Positions 52,856 through 60,375 of a stretch of DNA of 64,000 bases are shown piece after piece; the stretch's first letter is position 1; each line of letters opens with the position of its first letter. The DNA comes from Fibrobacterota bacterium (GTDB taxonomy: Bacteria > Fibrobacterota > Chitinivibrionia > Chitinivibrionales > Chitinispirillaceae). The stretch spans positions 62,001 through 126,000 of the forward strand of contig JAEWVR010000035.1 in the NCBI GenBank assembly GCA_023459055.1, read 5' to 3'. The notes under the pieces are model-generated. The model saw only the letters and a program-made list of their open reading frames with translations, ran no database searches and had not been told where the DNA came from. A program made the translations under genes and the position numbers.

Positions 52856-53512
52856 ATGTATAAGTTATCGCAACAGCCAATTACTATGATTTTTGATTTT
52901 GACGGAACAATTGCCGACACACTCTATGTCTACTTCGATCTTCTGAACAGACTTGCAGACCGGTTCAATTTTGCACGATTCGATAAGAATAATATTGAAT
53001 ATTATCGTGGCCTGAGTTCTCATCAGATATTTTCGATGATTGACATCTCCAGGTTCAAAATACCATTTGTCGTTCTTGAAGCACGGAAGATTCTTAATAA
53101 AGAAATTAACAAAATCAAACCTGTTCAGGGGATGAAAGAAGTTGTTGAAGAAATGAAGCATCTTAATATGCAAAGTGGGATTATTACATCCAATTCAGTG
53201 AAAAATGTCAATGCATTTTTGAAACAATGTAACTATCCTGATTTCAATTTTGTTTTTTCATCATTACGTATATGGCAGAAATCTGCTGTTTTGAAAAAGG
53301 TCATAGCACATCACAAGCTTGATCCATCAAAAGTATATTACATTGGTGATGAAACCCGTGATATTGAAGCTGCAAAAATTGCAGGCATTAAATCAATTGC
53401 AGTAACATGGGGATATAACACAAAAACGATTCTTCACAATTCAAATCCTGATTTTCTTTGTGAATCAACTGATGCACTCAGAGAAACTATTGTGAAGTGT
53501 CACGGTCAATAA
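52856..53512 (+). CDS. HAD-superfamily phosphatase, Gph-like
   Basis: A 218-aa cytoplasmic hydrolase of the phosphoglycolate phosphatase-like group. HAD motif I is FDFDGTIADT, motif II is in GIITSNSVKN, the motif III Lys is probably in WQKSAVLKKVI, and motif IV is YIGDETRDIEAAKIAG. The helical cap lies between residues 20 and 90. The substrate cannot be read from sequence; the conserved WGYN (where Gph often has WGYG) resembles the group. It follows the receptor gene after 152 bp and probably has its own promoter. Confidence 0.9.
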   Translation: MYKLSQQPITMIFDFDGTIADTLYVYFDLLNRLADRFNFARFDKNNIEYYRGLSSHQIFSMIDISRFKIPFVVLEARKILNKEINKIKPVQGMKEVVEEMKHLNMQSGIITSNSVKNVNAFLKQCNYPDFNFVFSSLRIWQKSAVLKKVIAHHKLDPSKVYYIGDETRDIEAAKIAGIKSIAVTWGYNTKTILHNSNPDFLCESTDALRETIVKCHGQ

Positions 53513-53529
53513 ATGTCCATTCAGTTTAA

Positions 53530-53570
53530 TTACCTGTTCCTGTTTTTACACCGGTGAAAAATGCAGGTAA
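53530..53570. terminator. Imperfect hairpin after the HAD gene
   Basis: TTACCTG at 53530 pairs with CAGGTAA ending at 53570, and the inside has CACCGGTG flanked by T5 and A5 tracts. The stem has bulges. It lies 17 bp past the HAD stop and may be a terminator. Confidence 0.4.
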
Positions 53571-53679
53571 CCATCTACCCGCTGCAGCAACACTGATTCT
53601 TCATTACAATTTTTAAATTTCGAATACAACAATTGTGTATGTTTTGATGATTTACAGACACATAGAGAATGTGTGCTGT

Positions 53680-54117
53680 TTATTTCTTTATCTGAATCTG
53701 GGTTACATTTTCCAGTGAAATAGTAAAAGACTGTTCTTTACTTTTACCGGCAAGTGTATTGTGAATAGAAATAAACACCGGATTAAGTTGTGATTTGTCA
53801 TCTGATGATTGAACTTTGGCACCGTTCTTGAAGATTACTTCACCGCTGAAGTAAAGTTCATCTTCAACAACAATTGACCTTGCCGCATTGATTTTGACCA
53901 TCTGAACTTTACTTAAAGGTATATGTTGTACAAGACCGCCATGCCAGACTTTAAGAAAAGGATCTTCTTTAAGGTACAGCCGTTTTACGGGCGTCTGAAA
54001 TTGCCCTTTGTCAATCACCATACCTGAAGGTGCACATCCGGACTGTAAAACAAGCACGGATGTGGTTAAAAAAAGGGGTAGAAAATATACGTTATGCAAC
54101 TGCGACTTTCTGTGCAT
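53680..54117 (-). CDS. Hypothetical lipoprotein, last gene of the STAS operon
   Basis: A 145-aa protein from the ATG at 54117, with AAGGA 8 bp before it. A signal peptide ends at the lipobox VLQSGC. The mature part is beta-rich (KRLYLKEDPFLKVWHGGLVQ, HIPLSKVQMVKINAARSIVV, ELYFSGEVIFKNGAKVQSSD, SFTISLENVTQIQIKK). I recognise no family. Its start lies 26 bp inside the STAS gene, so it should be translated with the STAS protein. A surface protein downstream of a cytoplasmic anti-sigma-antagonist-type protein is an unusual combination. Confidence 0.75.
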   Translation of the reverse strand: MHRKSQLHNVYFLPLFLTTSVLVLQSGCAPSGMVIDKGQFQTPVKRLYLKEDPFLKVWHGGLVQHIPLSKVQMVKINAARSIVVEDELYFSGEVIFKNGAKVQSSDDKSQLNPVFISIHNTLAGKSKEQSFTISLENVTQIQIKK

Positions 54118-54442
54118 TTGCAAATTCCTTTGCAGAATTATAAGTCTTTATCAATCTGTTTATACCTACCATTTCAAGGACACGACGAACCTGAGTATCT
54201 TCAGCAATAATAAACACAGAGCCCTTATTCTGCTGAACATCGCACAGACAATGGATAAAAATGCTTATTCCAGCACTGTCAAGATAGGTTGTCCGTTCAA
54301 GATTAAATATAAAGTGATGATTCCCCATATCAATAAGTGTATTGATTTCATTATCAAGAGTCCTGGTACTTTCAGCAGTATCGATATTTCCAATAATGTG
54401 AATCATTTTAAATTTACCGAAATTCTCAATTTCAAACTTCAT
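54092..54442 (-). CDS. STAS-domain protein, anti-sigma-factor antagonist type
   Basis: A 116-aa cytoplasmic single STAS domain like SpoIIAA/RsbV. Landmarks are MIHIIGNIDTAESTRTLDNE, HHFIFNLERTTYLDSAGISI and IAEDTQVRRVLEMVGINRLI. Ser in YLDSAGI is where the family is phosphorylated by its anti-sigma kinase. A strong AAGGAGGA lies before the ATG. No matching kinase or PP2C phosphatase gene is visible nearby, so its partner is elsewhere. It overlaps both neighbouring genes. Confidence 0.93.
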   Translation of the reverse strand: MKFEIENFGKFKMIHIIGNIDTAESTRTLDNEINTLIDMGNHHFIFNLERTTYLDSAGISIFIHCLCDVQQNKGSVFIIAEDTQVRRVLEMVGINRLIKTYNSAKEFANAQKVAVA

Positions 54443-54653
54443 GAAATCCTCCTTGTTTTTCTTCTTCTATTGACACATCGATTTCTCTTTCAAAAAACAG
54501 ATGAATATTTGCAAGCCCATCCTCAAGACAGCTATCCTTTAATGTCCATCCATCACGAATCATTGATGCTGTAATACTATCAACCTGGTCAAAGATCTTC
54601 TTTGGATCCTTTTTAAAACCAACCCTGACAAATCTTTCCGCACACTCTTTCAT
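54432..54653 (-). CDS. Small hypothetical protein upstream of STAS gene
   Basis: A 73-aa soluble acidic protein starting at the ATG 54653, which overlaps the preceding TAA as TAATG; an in-frame GTG at 54659 is possible. It reads CAERFVRVGFKKDPKKIFDQ, ITASMIRDGWTLKDSCLEDG and LANIHLFFEREIDVSIEEE. No family is recognised. The overlaps on both sides (1 bp and 11 bp) argue strongly that it is a real member of the operon, perhaps a STAS partner. Confidence 0.75.
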   Translation of the reverse strand: MKECAERFVRVGFKKDPKKIFDQVDSITASMIRDGWTLKDSCLEDGLANIHLFFEREIDVSIEEEKQGGFHEV

Positions 54654-55288
54654 TACCACAATCCACTTTCATATGACGGAATTGTTGCAGGTAATGATTC
54701 ATATACTTTATGAATAGCGCTATTGATAAGTTCCCTATCCCCTACACTTTTACCCTCAGCGATCCCGTAAACCTCATAACGCCACACAGATTCCTGATTT
54801 ATAACACTCCAAAGCTCAGCTTCAATACGAATCCGTTTTCGATTTACATTATTAAAAGAATGAATATTCATTGCATCCTTGATTCGCATAATCATAAGGT
54901 AATCACAATCAAGCGACTTCCAGAATTTGTCAAGGAGTTGTAGTTCTACAACGGATCCATTTGCTATTATTGAAAATAATGAATCACACACATAAGTTCC
55001 ACTACTCATTGTAAATTGATTCTTTGCCTCTGTAAATACCTTGAAACGAAGATCCTTTCTTAAATCCTTCAGCGCTTTGATATCACGCTGTAAATTTGCA
55101 GTGTCAGTAATATCGTTATTTTTTTGATTGAAGAGTGGTCCCGTACAGATACTATAGCCACGGAGAGTCCGTTCATTAAAATTATCTGCAACATACATCT
55201 TCCTGGTACTAAATCCTGACATTGGAACGGTGCATGAGATAAATAATGCAGTGATAATAACAAAAACAGACCTTTTATTGTGCTTCAT
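54653..55288 (-). CDS. Hypothetical exported protein, first gene of the STAS operon
   Basis: The ATG at 55288 is preferred since it opens a signal sequence directly (MKHNKRSVFVIITALFISC); upstream in-frame starts would bury it. This gives 211 aa. Cys after ALFIS might be lipidated, but the lipobox is imperfect. The mature part (FNERTLRGYSICTGPLFNQK, QLLDKFWKSLDCDYLMIMRI, RIRIEAELWSVINQESVWRY) resembles small lipoproteins that assemble envelope complexes or sense stress, without a confident family. The gene order is exported protein, small protein, STAS, lipoprotein, all overlapping. Confidence 0.72.
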   Translation of the reverse strand: MKHNKRSVFVIITALFISCTVPMSGFSTRKMYVADNFNERTLRGYSICTGPLFNQKNNDITDTANLQRDIKALKDLRKDLRFKVFTEAKNQFTMSSGTYVCDSLFSIIANGSVVELQLLDKFWKSLDCDYLMIMRIKDAMNIHSFNNVNRKRIRIEAELWSVINQESVWRYEVYGIAEGKSVGDRELINSAIHKVYESLPATIPSYESGLW

Positions 55289-55438
55289 AACAATATCACA
55301 AGTTAACAGATTGAATATCATTATGTTAACTATACAATACATCAGCCGGAGTGTGCAATACTATTTTTTGCAGTGTTGGTATATTACGCGGTAAAAGCTG
55401 ACAGGAACAGGTTAATCCGTATTCCTGCCCACTCAGGT

Positions 55439-56767
55439 TCAGGACTTTGTTTTTAGTAACCGTGCCCCAAACATTCCATCCATTTGATGTTCAAACGGAG
55501 TTATTTTTACAAATCCATGATCATCAACATATCGTCTGGGAATTACTTCCGGTGCCTGTTCAAGAATGAATTCTGGATGCTCTTTAAGAAAACGTTCAAT
55601 CTGCATCTCATTTTCCTCAGGTTCGATAGAGCAGGTTGAATAGACGATAATACCATTTTTACCAACCAGATTTGCAGCGGATGCCAATAATTGATACTGA
55701 ACATCGATGATACGTTTCAGATCAGCTTCAGAACGAACCCAGCGCGCTTCAGGGTGACGGTTAAACACTCCGGTAGCAGTACAGGGAGCATCAAGCAGAA
55801 CCTTGTCAAAAACACCGGTAAACGGAGGATGTGTACCATCACAAAGGAGTGGGTAGACATTATCCAATTCCATCCGGGCCACTGTCTCAACAACATTCAT
55901 CAAACGGGGCCATTTTACTTCTGCGGCACAAACCGTACCTTGATCACCAGTCAATTCAGAGAGTAGTGCCGTTTTGCCACCTGGTGCAGAGCAGAGATCG
56001 ATCAGTTTCTCACCTTTTTGTACATCAAGCAGTGCAATCACCCAACCGGATGATGGGGCTTGAACATTACACATGCCAGCCTGAATCATTCTGATGTTTT
56101 CAGGTAGTAATGATTTTTTAAGTTTATAGTAAAGATTCATGTATCCGCTTGACGGTTCACAAATCGTTTTTACCTCAGCTTCAAACTGCTGCCGTGAATA
56201 GTTTCGTAATTTCCTTCTAAGATGAATTGACGGTTTTTCATTGTTGAACGCAAGGAGTTTCTTAGTTTTAAGCAGACCATAATTTTTCATCCAGCGTTCG
56301 ATGATCCATTTCGGATGCGAAAATTCAATTGACAAACGTAGTGTCAGATCTTTCTGTGGATCTGGTAATGGAACAATTTTCTTTGCAGCAATCAATCTTC
56401 TCATGCATGCATTTACCACGTTTGCATTTTTTGAGACCAGTGGATTTTCTTTTGCAAGATTCACCGTTTCGTTTACAGCAGCATGATCAGGTACCCGATC
56501 CATAAAAAGAAGCTGATACAATCCGATTCTAAGAATGCGGCGTAAAACATCATTTTCCTTATACCGTTCATCACTGACATAAGATTCTATCACATAGTCA
56601 AGATACAGCATTTTTCGGATAATTCCGTAAACCATTTCAAAAATAAACCGTCTATCCCGGTGATCGACATGATAATCTCCGATTATTGTATCAATAAGAC
56701 GCTCCGGATTTGACGGATGCTTGTCATATTCAGTCATAATACGAAAAATCAACTGACGACTTTTCAT
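55439..56767 (-). CDS. rsmB: 16S rRNA (cytosine-967-C5)-methyltransferase
   Basis: A 442-aa enzyme with an N-terminal NusB-like RNA-binding domain (residues about 5-135, FIFEMVYGIIRKMLYLDYVI) and a C-terminal Rossmann methyltransferase. SAM binding is LIDLCSAPGGKTALLSEL. The two catalytic cysteines are in LLDAPCTATGVFNRHPEARW and YSTCSIEPEENE. Its ATG overlaps the fmt stop as ATGA, the common fmt-rsmB arrangement. The 151-bp gap to the STAS operon on the same strand has no clear terminator, so read-through is possible. Confidence 0.96.
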   Translation of the reverse strand: MKSRQLIFRIMTEYDKHPSNPERLIDTIIGDYHVDHRDRRFIFEMVYGIIRKMLYLDYVIESYVSDERYKENDVLRRILRIGLYQLLFMDRVPDHAAVNETVNLAKENPLVSKNANVVNACMRRLIAAKKIVPLPDPQKDLTLRLSIEFSHPKWIIERWMKNYGLLKTKKLLAFNNEKPSIHLRRKLRNYSRQQFEAEVKTICEPSSGYMNLYYKLKKSLLPENIRMIQAGMCNVQAPSSGWVIALLDVQKGEKLIDLCSAPGGKTALLSELTGDQGTVCAAEVKWPRLMNVVETVARMELDNVYPLLCDGTHPPFTGVFDKVLLDAPCTATGVFNRHPEARWVRSEADLKRIIDVQYQLLASAANLVGKNGIIVYSTCSIEPEENEMQIERFLKEHPEFILEQAPEVIPRRYVDDHGFVKITPFEHQMDGMFGARLLKTKS

Positions 56768-57690
56768 GTAAGTATATACCCTTCTGTCAAACGACTACCG
56801 AGAAGATAGTCATGTGTATCCATTATCCTGCGCCCCTCCGGTTTTACCTTCACTACACGAAGCAGACCGGGATTACAAGCAACATCAAAATAAGTATCGC
56901 CAATAGAAGTTATTGTTCCCGGAATAGCAACTTTGGCGCTATCAACTACCAGAGCGCTATCAATACCAAGTCGTTTATCGTCATAAATACAATAAGTTCC
57001 CGGAAATGGTTTGAATGCTCTTATTTTATTAAATATTGTTACAGCCGGAAGTGCCCAGTCGATGCGTGCTTCTTCTTTGGAAAGTTTTGGGGCTTTGCTT
57101 GACAAGGAATGATCCTGAGGAAGACATACCGTCTCACCGCTGTCAAGTTTCGCTATCGCATCATTTATCGATTGTGCACCAAGCCTGCTCAGACGTTCAT
57201 AGAGTTCTGGTGTCGTTTCCATACTCCCGATGTCAACTGACGCCTGAAGAAGAATTTCCCCGGTGTCAATGCCTTCATCAATCCTGAAAATCGTTATTCC
57301 GCTGCATTTCTCTCCTGCCTCAATGGCCCGGTGGATGGGTGCAGGACCACGATATTTGGGCAAAAGTGATGCGTGAATGTTAATTGTTCCATATTTTGGA
57401 ATGGAGAATACGGCTCTGGGAAGTATCCGGAATGCAATTACTACAAAAAGATCTGCGTTTAACAATTGTAAAGCATTGATAAATTCTGCAGATTTTAAGC
57501 TATCCGGTTTTAATACAGGTCCTAAATTATGCTGCTCCGCAAATGTGGCAACCGGTGATTCGCTTAGTTTTAATCCCCTGCCCTGTGGTTTTGCTGGTGT
57601 TGTTACAATGCCACATATTCTGTGTTTTTGAATCAACGCCTCTAATGCGGGTAAACCAAACTCTGCTGAACCCATAAAAACTATGTTCAA
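56764..57690 (-). CDS. fmt: Methionyl-tRNA formyltransferase
   Basis: Formylates the initiator Met-tRNA using 10-formyl-THF. The protein is 308 aa, starting at TTG 57690 with AAGGA 13 bp upstream; a TTG start is a little unusual. Motifs are VFMGSAEFGLPALEALI, VIAFRILPRAVF, the catalytic INIHASLLPKYRGPAPIHRA and IDEGIDTGEILLQ, with the C-terminal tRNA-binding domain after residue 205. No def gene lies immediately upstream in the window, though def-fmt is a frequent pair. Confidence 0.96.
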   Translation of the reverse strand: MNIVFMGSAEFGLPALEALIQKHRICGIVTTPAKPQGRGLKLSESPVATFAEQHNLGPVLKPDSLKSAEFINALQLLNADLFVVIAFRILPRAVFSIPKYGTINIHASLLPKYRGPAPIHRAIEAGEKCSGITIFRIDEGIDTGEILLQASVDIGSMETTPELYERLSRLGAQSINDAIAKLDSGETVCLPQDHSLSSKAPKLSKEEARIDWALPAVTIFNKIRAFKPFPGTYCIYDDKRLGIDSALVVDSAKVAIPGTITSIGDTYFDVACNPGLLRVVKVKPEGRRIMDTHDYLLGSRLTEGYILT

Positions 57691-58139
57691 AATGGAATTT
57701 TCCTTTTTAAAAACGCTATAAAATACGAAAAGTCGCTGTACTGTAGGTACATTTTATGCAATTTTCACTGTTTTTTCTTATCCGGGGTTGAAAAAAATCG
57801 TACATAGTTATAATTTAGAATTATGCTCTATTAAATAATGGCGTAATTCAGATGTATAAAGGTATTAATACTGATGAATTCTAATAAACCTGATTGATAT
57901 AGTTGATCGCGCTGCAAAATTGTAATCATTGAGTGCTGAGCACTTCATCCTGATTAGACGGGATTTCACCTGATTACCCGTTTATAAAGTATGATGGATT
58001 TCAATGCTTTTCATATCAATGCTTTACCGTTCTGCATCCACGCCAGCTGTGTTAAAATGGATAAAATTCAGCCCCTGCATTACCCCTGCAGCAGTTGAAG
58101 GAGATACATTATGAAACCTGCCACAAAAAGGAGTCAAAG
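57691..58139. other. Intergenic region between fmt and the zinc-ribbon gene
   Basis: About 450 bp between divergent genes. TTGAAA at 57788-57793 and TATAAT at 57809-57814 look promoter-like, but the spacer is only 15 bp and the distance to the next gene is over 300 bp. No RNA gene is recognised. The last 30 bp hold two Shine-Dalgarno-like stretches (GAAGGAG near 58097, AAAGGAG near 58127). Confidence 0.4.
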
Positions 58140-58526
58140 ATGTCATCATCACTATTCAGTCCTGTGGATGAGTTCGAGATTTTCTGTAGGTTCTGTGAGA
58201 AAATTACGGTTGCACACCTCGACCGTTGTATCGCAGGAAACGGGAAAATTGTCGATCGAAACTCTGTTTTTGAGTACTATTGTACCCGATGCATGAAAAC
58301 ATTCTGCTATTCAGGTACAGATATTCTTGAGCAGCGTAAAAATTCGATTGAGATTTTTGAGCAGCGTTCATATACTCCCACCGATCACTTTTTTATTGGT
58401 GAAGTCATTCATCATAAACAATTTAAAGAAAGTGGAACTGTCGTCGGAAAAGATCATGGATCTCCAAGTAAAATCGTTGTAAAGTTTCCTAAAAACGGTC
58501 TGCGTCGACTAGTTCAGGATATGTAA
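58140..58526 (+). CDS. Small protein with zinc ribbon and UvrD-C-terminal-Tudor-like domain
   Basis: The ATG at 58140 follows AAAGGAG by 6 bp and gives 128 aa. Residues about 14-55 have two CxxC pairs (FCRFCEK and YYCTRCMKT), a zinc ribbon. The C-terminal part (about 80-128) reads DHFFIGEVIHHKQFKESGTV, then KIVVKFPKNGLRRLVQDM. This is the pattern of the small beta domain at the C-terminus of PcrA/UvrD helicases (GDxVxHxxFGxGxV...VxFxxxGxRxL), which contacts RNA polymerase. A role in transcription is an inference. A second ATG at 58111 in another frame also has a ribosome binding site but encodes nothing recognisable. Confidence 0.75.
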   Translation: MSSSLFSPVDEFEIFCRFCEKITVAHLDRCIAGNGKIVDRNSVFEYYCTRCMKTFCYSGTDILEQRKNSIEIFEQRSYTPTDHFFIGEVIHHKQFKESGTVVGKDHGSPSKIVVKFPKNGLRRLVQDM

Positions 58527-58672
58527 CCAGATTAACTTCAGGTGTACCACGATGCTTATACCGGATGTATTGTAACGTGCATGTATAATGCACAATCAGT
58601 ACATCACCGGTCAGTAGTTTACACACAATAATCAGCATTTATTGCATGTTGTCATGTGTATTATCGCGGTAC

Positions 58673-59659
58673 TTAGAGTGATATTATTCCGGATACTGAA
58701 ATTGACGGTGCGATGGCTACTGATGCGAATTTTATACCAAAATCAAGTACAATCTTCTTTCCTGAAATATCGGTTTTAAGCCCTGCACCTGCACATAACG
58801 AAGAGAGATTACTTTTCTGATAGTCATCATCGTTGGAATTCTGCAGCATATCCACAACATTTGATGCATCACGTTGACTGAATGCATAACCAAGCCGCAT
58901 TACCAGAACTTTTTTGTAAACATTCACTTCAACTCCAGGTTCGAAATTAACGTAATCTCCGGTTTTTTTATTTACATCTATCGCAAGACGCAATGATGGA
59001 ATTGTTTTAGGTACAAAAGAAATGCCACCTTCAAATGTCAATGGCAGCTTGGACTCCGATTCACTCGTATACTTCTCAGCCATAAAACCAAGATTATGTA
59101 TTGTAAAACCGTATATTAAACGTTCACTTTTCAATCGATATTGAATACCGGCATCAATGTAAAGTGCACCTGCGCTATATTCGGCGATTTTGTTGTAAAC
59201 GCCCTTGAATGATGCCCCGGTGTAAAGCCCATCAAGAATTTTATACCCCCAGCTTAATCCACCGTTGATATAATTATAATAGGAAGTTTCACCAGTAACG
59301 TTATTCTGTGCATCCCTGTTTTCTACTGATGTATTAGCACTGAACATATTGACAGAAAAAACACCATATTTTCCAAATGATCGTGATGCTGCTGCAGGAA
59401 TACCCCATAATCCATCCATGATTGAAATATATCCAAGTGTCACATTAATATTTCCAGTATCTGTAGCAATCGACGCAGGATTGGTAAAGACACCATACAG
59501 ACTATTTGGAATTGCAGCAGACGCACCAGCAAGACCGATAGTGCGTGAGTCAACACTTAGATTTAGAATTGAAAAGTCGGTGGTCCCTGCCTGTTCATGT
59601 TGTGCTAAAGCCACAAATAAGGATCCCAGAATCAATACTATCGCAGTAAACTTGTTCAT
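58673..59659 (-). CDS. PorV/PorQ-like (UPF0164) outer-membrane beta-barrel protein
   Basis: A 328-aa protein with a signal peptide (MNKFTAIVLILGSLFVALAQ). The N-terminal FSILNLSVDSRTIGLAGASA, AIPNSLYGVFTNPAS is the mark of the PorV/PorQ and UPF0164 group, a FadL-like barrel. Amphipathic strands alternate to the C-terminal Leu (SISVSGIISL). PorV works in type IX secretion in Bacteroidetes; with T9SS-like tails on secreted proteins in this window, a similar role is conceivable but not shown. It is the last gene of an overlapping envelope operon. Confidence 0.88.
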   Translation of the reverse strand: MNKFTAIVLILGSLFVALAQHEQAGTTDFSILNLSVDSRTIGLAGASAAIPNSLYGVFTNPASIATDTGNINVTLGYISIMDGLWGIPAAASRSFGKYGVFSVNMFSANTSVENRDAQNNVTGETSYYNYINGGLSWGYKILDGLYTGASFKGVYNKIAEYSAGALYIDAGIQYRLKSERLIYGFTIHNLGFMAEKYTSESESKLPLTFEGGISFVPKTIPSLRLAIDVNKKTGDYVNFEPGVEVNVYKKVLVMRLGYAFSQRDASNVVDMLQNSNDDDYQKSNLSSLCAGAGLKTDISGKKIVLDFGIKFASVAIAPSISVSGIISL

Positions 59660-60375
59660 AAAAGAGTTGTTCCGTTAAAAAATATTATTTTTTCGTAGTT
59701 TATTGAAAAATAGTTAAAATCATCCTCTTTAAACAGTAAAGAATACGCTCGGCCATCACGAAAATTTTTAAAAACAATACGCCATGATGAGTTTGGCCTT
59801 AAATCGGCCAGATTAATCTGCACAGGTAGTGTTTTTTTACTATTAATCATCATTTCAAGCTGAAGGTTCCTCTCAGGAATGACCCAGCGAAGTAACATCA
59901 TGTTCCTCTTCAAAACCACCGTGGTATCAGGTTTTGAACTGATATACGGTTGTAATGGAGCCAGATTCCCCGAAAAAAAAGATTGAAACTCTCTAAGCCC
60001 TATCGCCTTAGCCCAGACAAACGGCATTGAATCCATTGCATGCACAGAACTGAACATATAACTCTGATCGCTGTACTCAAGCATGACAGATTGAGAATCT
60101 TCTTTAATTGAAGCAACCTCGATCCCAAGTGACGAGTAAATCCTGGCATCGAAAAAAACAGTATCCTTTAGTTTTACAACAAGATTTCCACTAAAAGATT
60201 TTTTTTTAATTCTGATCAAAATATCGGCTGCAGCACTCACGCTGTCAGGAGTTGCAATTGGAAGTAGAATTCCGCCGGGAGTATAAGGTATCGTTTTAAT
60301 ATGTTCCGGTGGTGTGCAGCTTGACACTATAAAAATAATTGCAAGAAAAATCAATCTGCGTAAGTATACGCTCAT
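59656..60375 (-). CDS. DUF4292-like (LolB/LolA-fold) lipoprotein
   Basis: A 239-aa lipoprotein with the signal LIFLAIIFIVSSC (Cys at 20). The mature part has the LolA/LolB-type sheet pattern (FSGNLVVKLKDTVFFDARIY, LGIEVASIKEDSQSVMLEYS, GNLAPLQPYISSKPD, NLQLEMMINSKKTLPVQINL), as in DUF4292 proteins. Such folds carry lipids or lipoproteins across the periplasm. Start and stop overlap the neighbours (ATGA-type on both sides). Confidence 0.75.
   Translation of the reverse strand: MSVYLRRLIFLAIIFIVSSCTPPEHIKTIPYTPGGILLPIATPDSVSAAADILIRIKKKSFSGNLVVKLKDTVFFDARIYSSLGIEVASIKEDSQSVMLEYSDQSYMFSSVHAMDSMPFVWAKAIGLREFQSFFSGNLAPLQPYISSKPDTTVVLKRNMMLLRWVIPERNLQLEMMINSKKTLPVQINLADLRPNSSWRIVFKNFRDGRAYSLLFKEDDFNYFSINYEKIIFFNGTTLL

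Noticed and set aside
57788..57814. TTGAAA and TATAAT as a promoter
   Set aside because: The spacer is 15 bp and it lies over 300 bp from the next start; kept only as a remark.
58111..58296. 61-codon frame with its own GAAGGAG upstream of the zinc-ribbon gene
   Set aside because: It overlaps the zinc-ribbon gene in another frame, and the peptide is unlike a folded protein. The start could act as a leader, but nothing supports that.
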